Shown here piece after piece: positions 1-9,590 of a stretch of DNA of 64,000 bases (position 1 is the first letter of the stretch; the number at the start of each line of letters is the position of its first letter). This DNA is from Blastobasis lacticolella (lineage: Eukaryota > Arthropoda > Insecta > Lepidoptera > Blastobasidae): assembly GCA_905147135.1 (NCBI GenBank), contig LR990060.1, positions 2,124,001 to 2,188,000 of the forward strand. Direction: 5' to 3'. The position numbers and the translations under genes were made by a program. Under the pieces are notes generated by a model. It was not told where the DNA came from and ran no database searches. It saw only the letters and a list, made by a program, of their open reading frames with translations.

Positions 1-246
1 CGAGATCCACCAAAGAACCTAAACACGATAAGGTTATTTTGGTGCGCTCAGTAGTTCCTATGGCTACTTTCCGACTCCATAATAAGACCAGGTCCATGGT
101 GCCATTTGTAATGTGCATTGTCAGCTCAATTGAACGCCGAGAAGTGGGTCAGTTTAGGCTTGATTTTGCCCCGAACATACACAGTTACATACAAACTTTG
201 CTATAAACAACAAGTTAAATAAAAACTAGTAAAAAGAGCTACTCAC
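1..246 (-). other. Intron sequence after the Dpr-like exon
   Basis: This stretch begins, on the minus strand, with the donor GTGAGT (246-241) of the exon at 247-458. I see no coding signal or recognisable repeat in it. The next exon of the gene is expected beyond the left edge of the window. Confidence 0.5.
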
Positions 247-458
247 AATCCCATCCCCGATGTTCCTGATCACGCATGGGAGAAGCGCAGTGGAGCCCGT
301 CTGCGATGTCACCACCGTGTTGTTCTCTGTGCCAAAGTGTTTCTCGGGCACTGGATATATCTCGTCCAGCGCTGGGAATGTCACTGTCAGCTCATTGTGC
401 TCCGCTAGTTCCGTTTTCGGGGTCGATGGGCCGGGGGGTGAAGGGGTCGGGGCTGAAC
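247..458 (-). CDS. Internal exon of a Dpr/zig-8-like Ig-domain cell-surface protein
   Basis: Seen: a 212 bp open stretch preceded on the minus strand by a pyrimidine-rich tract ending in CAG (acceptor at 461-459) and followed by GTGAGT (donor at 246-241). It encodes about 70 residues: a Ser/Pro/Thr-rich linker, then NNTVVTSQTGSTALLPCVIR and NIGDGI, which is the A-B-C strand start of an Ig V-type domain including its first Cys. The exon starts after one base of a codon and ends on a codon boundary, just before where the family usually has VSWIR. Family knowledge: Dpr and zig-8-like proteins are secreted or membrane-anchored two-Ig neuronal recognition proteins with long introns. The first exons, the rest of Ig1, Ig2 and the membrane anchor are not in the window. 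Assignment rests on motif recognition; another Ig-superfamily member is possible. Confidence 0.65.
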
Positions 459-554
459 CTGTGGTAGAATAAAATAAAAATATTAATAAAAATGCTTGGA
501 GAAATTCACACATCTAGAAGATGATTAACTCAGAAAATGACCTGCCTCGCCAAA

Positions 555-775
555 AGGTCTCCAACTATGCAAAGCTTGTGTTATGGGTGTCAGATAACTG
601 ATAAACTACTTTAATACTTTTTTTAAAATAGATACATACTTATTATATATACTACACCCAGCCCCGTAACAGAAATTAAAATTTATCATTTTAATTTCTG
701 CCCGGCCGGGAATCGAACCCGGGACCTCTGCGTGGCGACCAGCATGTTAACCAACTGAACCACTCAGCTTGTCAA
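555..775 (-). mobile_element. SINE E copy with tRNA-like head
   Basis: On the minus strand the copy opens with a tRNA-like head (about 775-700) with an A-box-like GTGGTTCAGTTGGTTA and a B box GGGTTCGATTCCC. The body then has AATTTCTGTTACGGG and ATAACACAAGCTTTG. The same unit recurs at 8172-8420, 10205-10445, 24045-24245 and 58845-59060. The head shows Pol III SINE ancestry and is not a functional tRNA gene. Confidence 0.7.
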
Positions 776-1469
776 GAAGATACGGGTGTTAAAAGATCTC
801 ATCATACGTTAAGGGTTTACTTGTAGACTTACGGTCTTATTCAAATTCAAAAAGTATGCGAGGTTTATAGAAGCTTTTAAAATAAAACATTTAGCTTGAA
901 AATCATTATTCACAAATGCATATTAGCCCTAAAACGCTCAATAACGGCTTCATAACTTAAAGAAGGCTGATCCCTTCTGTAAACCTCTGATAAACCTATA
1001 TTAGTATAAAACATGTGACTCCATACTTGACTATTGTCCTGAAGAGGATAGGCAAAGGAAATGCAACCATACACAGCCATGATTTCTATAATTTTAATTG
1101 CAACTCCGTTCAAATTTCAGCACATTTAACTATTTTTAAACTTTGACAATGTTTAAGTCAATGTTTGGACTATAGACTGCACTAATGAGATGAAAATCTA
1201 ACTTCCATATGATTCCCATCTCAGGTTATTACTTTCAGGTCACGTAAAAACAACACAGGTAAATCACGTAGCACTGAGAAGCATACCGAGAATTCCAAGA
1301 CTACTTGCAGGCAGCTACCGCGATCTCAGCAGCGCCGAATGTGGAAATATGTTACTCGCGAATACGTAAATCTTTTCAGAATGGGGTTGCACGATTGAAA
1401 TTCTAGCAATGAAGAAAACAATAATCGATAGCCTAAAAGTGAAACTACTAACGTAAAACTACTAAGTTC
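776..1469. other. No gene seen
   Basis: AT-rich sequence. A 67-codon open frame on the minus strand (1113-910) has no splice sites, domain or repeat match that I recognise. Confidence 0.5.
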
Positions 1470-1830
1470 CGCGTAGGGTTACGCGTCTGTCGGCCTTCTC
1501 GGGGTCTACAGGTTCCATTTCGGAGAGTGTGTGGAGCAGCTGCACGACCTCTTTACTCCGGGCTCGCGCCGTCATGCGCCGTAGACGCCGTCCGGTCGAA
1601 CGCTTCATCCCTATGTCATGGATCGTCCTTACGGAATGCTTTGGTTCACCCTTAATAATGCGTACTACTAAGGAATGGAACAGGTTGCCTGCTAGCGTAT
1701 ACCCTGATCATTATAATCATATAAACGCTTTCAAGGCTAGACTGAGTAGGCTGTTCGTAGATTCGCATCGTCACTTACCACCAGTTGAGATGGCGGTCAA
1801 TGGCTTGATTAGTCTTATATAAAAACGAAG
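1470..1830 (+). mobile_element. LINE O 3' end (ORF2 C-terminus)
   Basis: The end of a LINE reading frame, with the typical C-terminal signature MRTTKEWNRLPASVYP followed by NAFKARLSRLFVDSHRH, a short 3' tail with GAGATGGCGGTCAATGGC, and ATAAAA. Related copies lie at 26640-26885, 48245-48445, 55995-56335 and 62340-62580 (plus strand), and at 39345-39460 and 63008-63118 (minus). It is 5'-truncated, so there is no RT or endonuclease here. Confidence 0.7.
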
Positions 1831-2577
1831 TTCGTTTCAGCGCCTTTTCGGAATGATATGGATATGCGTCCTTGGCCATGAATTGATGAAGCAATCAATT
1901 GAAAGAAAACGGACCAAAAATTGCGGCGCGTATGGTTTTGACTTGTAACTCCGAATACTCAGACTTTGATGAAATTTTCAGGGAATATTCAGGTTATCCT
2001 AGCGGGTGATGGTATGTACTTTACTTAATAGTGATTGGATCAACAGAAAAGAAATAGGTTAGGGCAGGGTAAGCGTTCTAAATACGAAATGAAAAAGGGC
2101 AGGGAAGTGGTAGGAGTCGGGTACGGGTAGGTGTATGGCCTAGCCCTAGCTAGAGGTAATTAAATTGAAACGATTCGAATGAAGACGCGTCGAGCAACTA
2201 ATTCATGTACTCGCCGTAGTCATGACGGACGCCGGACGACGGACGCCGGACTCATGTAGTCATGACGTGCAGTCATGAAGACTGACGGCAGTAGCATGAT
2301 ACTGCCTACCCGCATTTTGTTTGCTATAAATGCGCTTATTCATCATCGTCCTAGCGCTTCTCCTGGCCTCTGCTAGGGTCCGCGATGATGATTCTATTTT
2401 TGCGGTGTTTTGGCTTTTTACGTGCGGCGACTACCATCCGCCCCTCACAACCCGTTAGGGAAAGCTGGTTCGCCAGAGCCTCGTCCATCTGTCAGCAGGG
2501 GGACCGCGGGCAGGTGAGGTTGGCTTGGGCCCATGAGATGGTGGTTGGGCCCCATAACCCCCCCATAAATGCGCTTA
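1831..2577. other. No gene seen; short GC-rich direct repeats
   Basis: Non-coding. At 2210-2300 the words GTCATGAC and GACGCCGGAC recur several times, a small imperfect repeat cluster. The open frame at 2385-2759 starts here and runs into the poly-T of a LINE, so it is not a gene. Confidence 0.5.
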
Positions 2578-2697
2578 GAAGCAAAAAGCGGCTAAGCAAG
2601 ATGAAAGTGGAATGTATTGGTCATAGAATAAGATTCAATTTTGTATCACTTATATTACGTTACGCGTCGCTCAGCTCTTCAAAAGGCTTGATAAACT
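2578..2697 (-). mobile_element. K MITE, first part (interrupted)
   Basis: Matches the foldback MITE seen at 31506-31650 and 13430-13610, in reverse orientation: GGAATGTATTGGTCATAGAA, then TTGTATCACTTATATTACG. The remainder, CATTCCATTTTGATTTGC, resumes at about 3136 on the far side of the B1 insertion. Confidence 0.55.
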
Positions 2698-2703
2698 GTG
2701 GAC

Positions 2704-3132
2704 ATTTTTTTTTTTTTTTTATGTTATACGGCAGGCAAACAGGCAAGCAGGCCACCTGATGGAAAGTGGTCACCGCCGCCTATGGACATCAGCAACACCA
2801 GGGGAGTCACTGATGCGTTGCCCGCCTCTGAAGAGACCTCTAATATACCTCTTGAACGATCCCATGTCATAGTCCAAAGGAAACACTGTGGCTGGGAGCT
2901 CATTCCACATCCGAATCGTACGAGCGAGAAACGTTCTTTCGAACCTTCGCGTCGTGACCAACAGAGGGTCCACGTAGTGAGGATGAGTACCAAGCCCACG
3001 GCGGGTGGTGCGATGGCGGAATTGTGCTGTGGGCACCAGATCGAAAAGTTCCTCGGAACACTCCCCATTGTACAGCCGATAGAACACACACAGGGAGCCA
3101 AAGTCCCTTCGGACTTTGGCCTTCGGATGTGC
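2704..3132 (-). mobile_element. LINE B1 3' end
   Basis: Read on the minus strand, this is the last 110 or so codons of a LINE ORF2 with a poly(A) tail (poly-T at 2704-2720 on the plus strand). Motifs in order: GSLCVFYRLYNGECSEELFD, then RTIRMWNELPATVFPLDYDM, then GVADVHRRR and stop. The ORF2 C-terminal tail RxWNxLP is shared by Jockey/CR1-type LINEs. Frames shift once or twice, so it is dead. It is inserted in a K MITE. Other copies: 9150-9405, 33295-33495, 49640-50030, 59960-60068. Confidence 0.8.
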
Positions 3133-3195
3133 CATGCATTCCATTTTGATTTGCTTTTACTTTCCTATCAAAGCCAAATATTAGCTAAACCCATC
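3133..3195 (-). mobile_element. K MITE, second part
   Basis: GCATTCCATTTTGATTTGCT continues the terminal arm of the MITE begun at 2578. This shows that the B1 copy is the younger insertion. Confidence 0.45.
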
Positions 3196-3517
3196 CAATA
3201 AGGTGAAGGTGAAAGCGTACCGCGCGTTTCGGCCGTTTCTAGGAAGACGACCTTCTGGTAATTACTTTGTGATATTTCCGTGGGAGAGTGGGCGAGTTCC
3301 GTTTCTGAGAACGAAACTTGGGGTGTGTGCGGGACCTAAATCTCCCGCTTTTCGGAATTAGCTACGCATGCATATACATCGACCACACAATAATTAATAG
3401 TTTTCATTCTTCTTTTCTTGGGCGATACGCTTTTGACAGAGCTGTCGTGGTATATGTTGTGGGCAGCTGTCACTCGCCTCACGATTTCTTGCCAGCTCGA
3501 TATGTTTGCTGTCTTCC
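3196..3517. other. No gene seen
   Basis: A 127-codon open frame crosses this region from 3318, but it runs on through a MITE and has no recognisable domain. Confidence 0.45.
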
Positions 3518-3518
3518 T

Positions 3519-3666
3519 GTAGGCCTAGCACAAGTTACTCTCGCGCGCGATAAGCGAGAAAAAGCGCAACATAGGCATTGCTATCTCTTTCGTCTTAGTA
3601 TTGAGAGAAACAGACAAACGCTCTCTCACGGCGCGAGCTTTATAGCGGACTCACTTGTGCTAGGGC
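3519..3666. mobile_element. Small MITE with CCTAGCACAAG inverted ends
   Basis: GGCCTAGCACAAGT at 3521-3534 is mirrored by ACTTGTGCTAGGGCC at 3652-3666. The inner arms are also related (ctcgcgcgcgataag versus the complement of cgcgagctttatagcgg). The length of about 148 bp and absence of a reading frame suit a non-autonomous DNA element. No clear target duplication is seen. Confidence 0.5.
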
Positions 3667-3979
3667 CCACCCATGCAAGGGACCGCCCAAAGCAGATTTG
3701 ATCTGGTCGGTCCACCGCATGGGTCATCGTTTTCATAATAAAAATAAATTAAACTATAACTGCTTTATAGTAAATATTTGACTATTAGGCATTCATTTAA
3801 CAAGGTATTTTATTTTACTTCTCATCCTGATTTGCAAAAAAAGATGACGTTTTGTTTTCGAAATAACAAAAATAGTTAGGTCCCTTCTGAACAAAATTTG
3901 TTGGATCTCGCTTTTTAAGCCCTTGTCCCGGTTTTAAAATCATTATTTCCCGCAAATTCGTATTTTGATTTGGCAAGCA

Positions 3980-4487
3980 TGGCCTAGGCTTAGACTTATT
4001 AGGGAGGGTTTACTCTAAACAAGAATTGTTTTTTTGCTAATTTCGATTGAGGTTTTACATAAAGCCCATTTATCAAGACTCAAGAGTGAATTTTATAGAA
4101 AAGGAGGCTCAAATATAGGAGGAAAACAAGCTTATGGCCTAGGCTTACATTATTAGGCAGGGCTAACTTTTAAACAAGAATGGCTTTTTCTAAACCTCTA
4201 TTAAGGTTTGCAAGAAAAACACTTCAGCCCATTGTATAAAATCCACTCTTGAGTCTTGCTCAAGAGTGGATTTCATGGAAAGGGAGGCTCAAATAGGCGA
4301 TGGTATACTACGGTGGCAATCAACCTTATGGCCTTATAGGGAGGGTTTTTAATTCACTTCAGAATAAACAAATAACACATAAAAAAATACACTTCAACCC
4401 ATTTGTGGGCTGAGTGTGGGCAAGAGTCAAGAGTGGATTTTATGGAAAGGGCGGCTCAAATAGGCTGTTGATATGACCATGGCACTC
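3980..4487. repeat. Three degenerate tandem units of about 160-190 bp
   Basis: Units begin near 3980, 4137 and 4329. Each runs from TGGCCTAGGCTTA or TATGGCCTTATAGGGAGGG to GAGTGGATTTTATGGAAAGG and GGCTCAAATA. Divergence is high, so this is an old array. The middle unit contains a perfect hairpin (4239-4273). Confidence 0.65.
4239..4273. repeat. Perfect 15 bp hairpin within the tandem array
   Basis: AAATCCACTCTTGAG (4239-4253) and its exact complement (4259-4273) are separated by five bases. The neighbouring units hold only one arm, so the hairpin arose in the middle unit. Confidence 0.8.
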
Positions 4488-5089
4488 TCATTAACAACTC
4501 CCCATGTCTAAGCCTTCCAGATACGCAGCCGCAACGAGCGGTAATTACACAGAATGTCTTCTTGGCTCGTCTCCTATATTTACCTTATAATAATTAATGG
4601 CTGGTGTAATCTCCAATGTTACAGGCCGCCGGAATTTATGCGAGAACGCGGCTGGTGCCGGCGAATTAATAAGTCTTCGAGATCTGAGCGAGCTCCGATC
4701 TGGTAATTATAAACAGCTTGGCCGGTGTTCGCGGTTTCTTTTAAAGCTCGTCGCTCGATCGTCAAATAAGATACAGCTTTTGATTTGGGAATAAATTTAT
4801 ACTTCTCTTCCTTTCAAACTACACTCGCGTTCTTTACACATATTATCAAGTATATGTGGTTGTTTAAATTATACTCATTATATAGCTTCCACGGCAGAAC
4901 ATTGACATCCAAGATAAAGGCTTTTGCCTAGTTTGGATCTCAGGGTTTAAAAATGAAGTTGTGCAAATAGTTTTAGCAACCTACACTAAGTGCTGGGTGC
5001 ACTTTAACACTGGTTTTGTACAAAACTTTCCTGAATACAATATATTTATTATTATTATTATACTTCAGACCTGTGTTACGTTTCAACTT
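4488..5089. other. No gene seen
   Basis: Non-coding. The 65-codon frame at 4597-4794 shows no domain. There is a short ATT triplet run near 5045-5060. Confidence 0.5.
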
Positions 5090-5136
5090 TCCTACCTTCT
5101 CCTCTTTGACGATTGAAAGAGATATTTAATGTCATA
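5090..5136 (+). mobile_element. F repeat, left part (split by the TA element)
   Basis: GACGATTGAAAGAGATATTT and AATGTCATA match 10645-10680 and 40450-40490. The copy resumes as CTCAATAAA at 6422, directly after the transposon at 5137-6419. Confidence 0.6.
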
Positions 5137-5574
5137 GGGGAGACAGGGGCTTGTATTAACGGGGGTATGTATTAACAGGCCGATTGCCGCCAATCTATAC
5201 ATAAACGACTGAGGTACATACAGTTATAGGCGTCAGTGAATGACCACAGACATGTTGCGACCTATCAGTCGCCAATGGCATGCCGCAGAGCAAGGTTATG
5301 TATGAGGCGTGAATTTTGTCACGTAAAAGAACATTATTTAACTCGTTGTTTTTTGATTTGTTGCTTAATTATTTACGTAAACGGGACTGAAATTATTTTA
5401 AATGGTAGTAAATATCATCTCGTATAGTATTTTGTTTCCATTTAACCACATTATAAATGTACTTTTCTTTGATTTATATTTTTGTGATACATCTGCCTCT
5501 GGGGCAAGTGTTAACAAATCGTATGGGGCAAGTATTAACATGTTAATATTTACCCCCGTGTATTTTATGCAACA

Positions 5575-5865
5575 TGACCGAGCGGTTAGGGTATCCGACT
5601 CGTAAGCGAGAGGTACTAGGTTCGAATCCTATGCGGCCATGAGTTTTGTCCATTAGTTGAAACCTAACCAATGCTCTTACGGTGAGGGAAAACATCGTGA
5701 CGAAACTTGCACATTCAGGCGACTGAATGTGTAACCATGATCCATTCAGGTCAGGCTCCTCTGGTAGCACGGTCATGGAGGTCCGATGGCAGTCGCTCCA
5801 CTATAGTCAAGGCGGACCCCGGGCCCTCGAAAGAGCACAACTGGGACATTAACGCTAAAAAGTTT
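5575..5865 (+). mobile_element. SINE D, full-length, with 12 bp target duplication
   Basis: Flanked by TTTTATGCAACA at 5563-5574 and 5866-5877. The head resembles a tRNA: an A-box-like CCGAGCGGTTAGG at 5578-5590 and a perfect B box GGTTCGAATCC at 5629-5639. The body has GCTCTTACGGTGAGGGAAAA and GGTCAGG, and it ends in GGGACATTAACGC. At about 290 bp it defines the limits of the family. It lies inside the TA element. Confidence 0.85.
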
Positions 5866-5907
5866 TTTTATGCAACAAATACTCTTTTGAAAAATATTAT
5901 AATAATC

Positions 5908-6024
5908 ATTTTGGCGTTAATATCCCGGCCCGGGGTTTGCCTTGACCATGATCCAAGATTTGGCGGAGCGACTGCTATCTGACTCCGTGACCCTGGTACC
6001 AGGGCAACCTGACCAGATTGGATC
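5908..6024 (-). mobile_element. SINE D fragment, reversed
   Basis: The reverse of the D body, from GGCGTTAATATCCCGG to CTGACCAGATTGGATC. It lacks the tRNA-like head. It lies about 40 bp from the forward copy. Confidence 0.75.
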
Positions 6025-6055
6025 TTTTGTACTATTTGCCACAAATAGTACAAAA
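6025..6055. repeat. Perfect 14 bp hairpin with 3-base loop
   Basis: TTTTGTACTATTTG (6025-6038) is followed by CCA and then by the exact complement (6042-6055). It abuts the truncated end of the reversed SINE D copy. Confidence 0.8.
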
Positions 6056-6419
6056 AATGAATTTAATATTACAAGTTGATAACTTTCTGATAGTATAAAC
6101 GTTAAATATGATATACTCTCTTTTATTTTCTACTCATATTTATGAAATATTATCATAATCATATCAAGGTACTATTGTTAATACTTACCCCAAGGTAGTT
6201 AAAATTTACCCCCAAACTGGGGCAAATATTAACAAGTATCTTTTTTTATAAAACGTATGTTTGCGGCTAAAATACAAGGCATTAGTTGGGGTTTTTAATT
6301 AAAAATCATAGAGAGGTAGTTGACGCTTCAAAGGGTTTAAAAATTATATCCCTAGCTAGTATAAATTCCGTTCAATTGATAAAATAGTAAAATCTGTTAG
6401 TACATGCCCCTGTCTCCCC

Positions 6420-6465
6420 TACTCAATAAAAAAACTTTGAATTTGAATTTGAAAACTTATATTTA
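6420..6465 (+). mobile_element. F repeat, right part
   Basis: TACTCAATAAA followed by TTTGAATTTGAATTTGAA is the 3' end of the F repeat split by the TA element. The F copy at 40440-40525 has the matching AATAAAGAAATATTGAA. Confidence 0.6.
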
Positions 6466-6474
6466 AGACTGAAG

Positions 6475-6735
6475 ATTTATCGTCGGATGTATCCGTGGAC
6501 ATCGTGAGTGTTGTGTGCCGGGAAGTTCCGAATAAACAACAAATTGAAAATCATATATGAGGTTGGGACGTCTACCCGCATTTATGTGAGGATAGGAAGT
6601 CTGCCCGCACATCACCGCAGCTGTCACCTCTCCACTGCAGTCTTCTAGTGACCACGGTGGATGTAACACTACCGAAACGCCGGGAAAAGAAATCGAAAAC
6701 GTACGTTGCGTGTGAGTTCTGTTAAATATAATAAT
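6475..6735 (+). mobile_element. L MITE copy (degenerate)
   Basis: Shares CGTGAGTGTTGTGTGCCG, CACCGCAGCTGTCACCTCTC and GACCACGGTGG with the better preserved copy at 22265-22489. The terminal inverted repeats are largely gone here. Confidence 0.6.
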
Positions 6736-6960
6736 AAATCTAAACTAATATTGTAATGAGAAAAGATTTGATTGTTTGTTTGTAATGGATAAACAAAAAC
6801 TACACAACCGATTTTAGAAATTCTTTTACCTGTAGTAAACTACATTATCGGCAAGTAACTTAGGCGTAAGTTTTTTCCGAAATTCAATGTGATTCCCATG
6901 GGTACGGGTCTGGAAATAACCGATTTTTACGCGAACGAAGTCGTCGCAAAAAACTACTTA
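6736..6960 (+). mobile_element. Helitron-like or other non-autonomous repeat (P)
   Basis: TAATGAGAAAAGATTTGATT, then GTTTGTTTGTAATGG, ACCGATTTTAGAAATTCTTT, and the ending GCGAACGAAGTCG. This resembles a dispersed repeat common in moths whose end reads GAAGTCGCG. Family assignment is from memory and not secure. Confidence 0.35.
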
Positions 6961-8171
6961 AAAATAATAGTAATTTCCGAGTGTTACTACGAATCAATTA
7001 GGGAGTACGTTGGAATTGAAGAGCTTGTGTAGGCAGTCGAGTGTTGTTTAAAAAGCGAATTGTTTTGCCTTTTCTCTGTTATTTTCGTTACCAACTAAAT
7101 TTTTTTGTACACGCCCAAAGAAATAGTTTCCTAGAAACATTTTGATTTTAACGTTATACCAAAATTCACCGGCGGTTCTTCGTGATTTTCCTCGAATTTA
7201 GGCTGAAACTTTTCTAACGTTCGACCATGCATTCAAATACTCTGGTTTCCCCTATAGAAGGTACACAGGAGTGTTATAATTTAAAAACGTATATCCCGCG
7301 TGTTCAGTTCCCTAACGAGTCAATAGATGATTCTGGACGTTAAATAGACCGCGGTATCGATGTCAGCCGTCAAGCAATTCATGAATTAGATTGTCACACA
7401 TATTCGAAGTACGCACCCCAGCCCTATGGGGTAAAAAGCATTCCCGGCTAGAGGTATTTCTAAGGCAGAGTTTAGCTGGTAGGCGCCTATGTCTCTTGCT
7501 AGTCCAGCATAGCCAGCCAGCCGGCCAAGCTGGTACACAGGAGTGTTATCTGGATCCCTCGATAATCCGGACGGTGTCATTGTACCCGTTGCGGTAGATG
7601 CAAAAAAACCAGTCTTATTTGTACTTTTTTAATAAATAAAAATTCATTCTCAATTACATTACATTCAATAGACATTAGTCATACTACCCTGGTTTCATTT
7701 TCAATCAACCAGTACCTACATCAGGCCATTTCAGGCCAACCAGTTTACGGTCTGTTCTTTATTTCTGAACACCGCGGAATCATATTATTTTGCCGTAACT
7801 TAAAGTACCCTATTAAGTAAATAAAGTACACTATTTTATAAATTTGATTTACTTTATCGTATATTGACTCGGGTTATGGCAGAATACCAGTGTGTTGCTA
7901 TCCCAGGCAATACTGTGCTGAGCCATAACCTTTTTGTGCTGCAGCACACACATGCGGCTTCATTATGCAGGGTAGTCATAATTATTGCTGTGTATACCTA
8001 CATATATATTGATTATTCAGTCTACCCAAATATTTGTTTTTATGTAGCTTATAAGCTTAAGTTGTCTGTGTGTGTTTAATGTATGAAATAAACCATATTT
8101 AAGTCAATTCAATTCTAAGAATCTTTCGCAAGAATATAGCTATGATTTGTTATGTAATTGTAGAATTAACG
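6961..8171. other. No gene seen
   Basis: Non-coding. The 17-mer GTACACAGGAGTGTTAT occurs twice (7261-7277 and about 7531-7547). Short open frames at 7386-7597 and 7864-8079 have no domain. Confidence 0.5.
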
Positions 8172-8420
8172 AGTTGGCAATAAATAAATAAATAAATAAA
8201 TAAATATTCGTGGACAAATTTACACAGCGCCATCTAGCCTCAAACTAAGCAAAGCTTGTGCTATGGGTGCTAGATAACTGATATACTACTTAAATACTTT
8301 TAAATAATACTTATTTTACATAGAACACCCAGAAAATAAAATACATCATTTCAATTTCTGCCCGGCCGGGAATCGAACCCGGGACCTCTTGCGTGGCAGA
8401 CCATTGAACCACTCAGGTCG
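8172..8420 (-). mobile_element. SINE E copy with (AAAT)n end
   Basis: Reverse copy: B box complement GGGAATCGAACCCGGG near 8370, GCGCCATCTAGCC near 8230, and an AAAT-unit run at 8179-8205 as the 3' tail. This copy fixes the 3' end of family E. Confidence 0.75.
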
Positions 8421-8539
8421 TCACTCATCAATCGGTCGGCAATCTTCATACATAGAGGCGCTTATCGCAGAGCAGAAAAAAATTGCTCAGCCGTGAAGGT
8501 AGCTAACATTCCAATCTTTTTTTGCTCCATAATATAAGT

Positions 8540-8805
8540 CTTGGAGCCAAATTGGTCGCGAACTTTGCGGTTTCAAAGGAACTTTCTCCAACGCACACTA
8601 AGGTTGTGGAATGAACTACATGGAGTGGTTTTCCCTGGAGAGTACAACATGGAGTTCTTCAAGGAAGGGGTGAAATGATTTTTATGGGGTCGGCAACGCG
8701 TGGATGATGCGCCTGGATTGCAAACGTTCATAAGCTGCGGTGACTGCTTACCATTAGGCGGGACGTAAGCTTGTTTGCCACCTTAGTGGCATAAAAAAGA
8801 GACGT
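8540..8805 (+). mobile_element. LINE C 3' end
   Basis: The ORF2 C-terminal tail reads as LWNELHGVVFPGEYNMEFFK with frame errors. The 3' end CTGCGGTGACTGCTTACCAT and CACCTTAGTGGCATAAAAAA follows. Copies: 12250-12440, 21480-21690, 24795-25005, 48640-48775, 54418-54835, 57505-57690, 60645-60710. Confidence 0.75.
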
Positions 8806-8834
8806 ATTGAAATGTCCCGAAACCCGCCACAAAT

Positions 8835-8990
8835 TCGCTTAACCATCGTTGCCAGGCTGTTTTATTCGAAAGCCAAATTCGATTTACATAGGCGTTCCCT
8901 TACCGTATTCGATGCGGATCCTATGGGAGTGTTGGTTACGTTTCAGGGGATTTAATTAGACAGGGCATGGAACTCGGGACTGTGTCACTG
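8835..8990 (+). repeat. Direct repeat, copy 1
   Basis: Shares TATTCGATGCG, CGGTTACGT-like and GGGATTTAATTAGACA words, ending in ACTCGGGAC, with 9420-9590. The two copies lie about 590 bp apart with a B1 LINE between them. Confidence 0.6.
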
Positions 8991-9149
8991 GAATTCCACA
9001 AGATAAGGGGCGATATATCGAAATGTGTAAAGGTGTTATGCGAGCAACCAATAGCACCATGTAGAATTGTCAATTCGCAACTTTTTATTTTCCGGAAATT
9101 CGAAACGTTGAAATTTTTTAATACTCTCAATAATATAACATTCATGAAT

Positions 9150-9405
9150 ATGTAGACCCTCTAGTGGTGCCCACAAAAAGCTTCGAAAGAACGTTTCTCG
9201 CCCGTACGATTCGGATGTGGAATGAGCTCCCAGCCACAGTGTGTCCTTTGGACTATGACATGGGATCATGGGATGGGTATATTAGGAGTCTCATTAGAGG
9301 CGGGCAACGCATTGGTAGCGCCCCTGGTGTTGCTGATATCAATAGGAAGCGGTGACTACTTTGCAACAGGTGGCGCGCTTACCTGTTTGTCTGCCTTATT
9401 ACACA
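9150..9405 (+). mobile_element. LINE B1 3' end
   Basis: ORF2 tail in one frame: SFERTFLARTIRMWNELPAT, then DYDMGSWDGYIRSLIRGG, GVADINRKR and stop, with a short A-run after TTATTACAC. It sits between the two direct repeats at 8835 and 9420. Confidence 0.8.
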
Positions 9406-9419
9406 AAAAAAACGTCGCG

Positions 9420-9590
9420 ATAAATTTGCTAAACCAAACTGTTCAATCAGAATGCTACACTCGATTTAAATTGTATTCGATGCGAGTTCCATGGCAGTGT
9501 CGGTTACGTGCCAAGGGATTTAATTAGACATTATCACGATTTTGTCGCGTTATGGGACTCGGGACCCGCGTCACTTTTGCGCCCGAAGAT
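9420..9590 (+). repeat. Direct repeat, copy 2
   Basis: Second copy of the sequence at 8835-8990, with more indels. Confidence 0.6.

Larger units (their letters stand above)
5137..6419. mobile_element. 1283 bp TIR element with TA target duplication
   Basis: Seen: GGGGAGACAGGGG at 5137-5149 is mirrored by CCCCTGTCTCCCC at 6407-6419, and the match continues with two mismatches for about 24 bp. It is flanked by TA (5135-5136 and 6420-6421). Joining the flanks gives GTCATACTCAATAAA, which matches the uninterrupted F repeat at 10671 (GTCATACTCTTTAAAG). The TA duplication fits the Tc1/mariner group, but no transposase frame is visible, so it is probably non-autonomous. It carries nine copies of a 15 bp motif close to GGGGCAAGTATTAAC. 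Two SINE D copies have landed inside. Confidence 0.8.

Noticed and set aside
910..1113. 67-codon protein or exon
   Set aside because: No splice sites, no domain, and no related copy in the window.
5575..5640. tRNA gene
   Set aside because: The B box is perfect, but the same head is followed by one conserved SINE body in every copy, and target duplications flank the whole unit.
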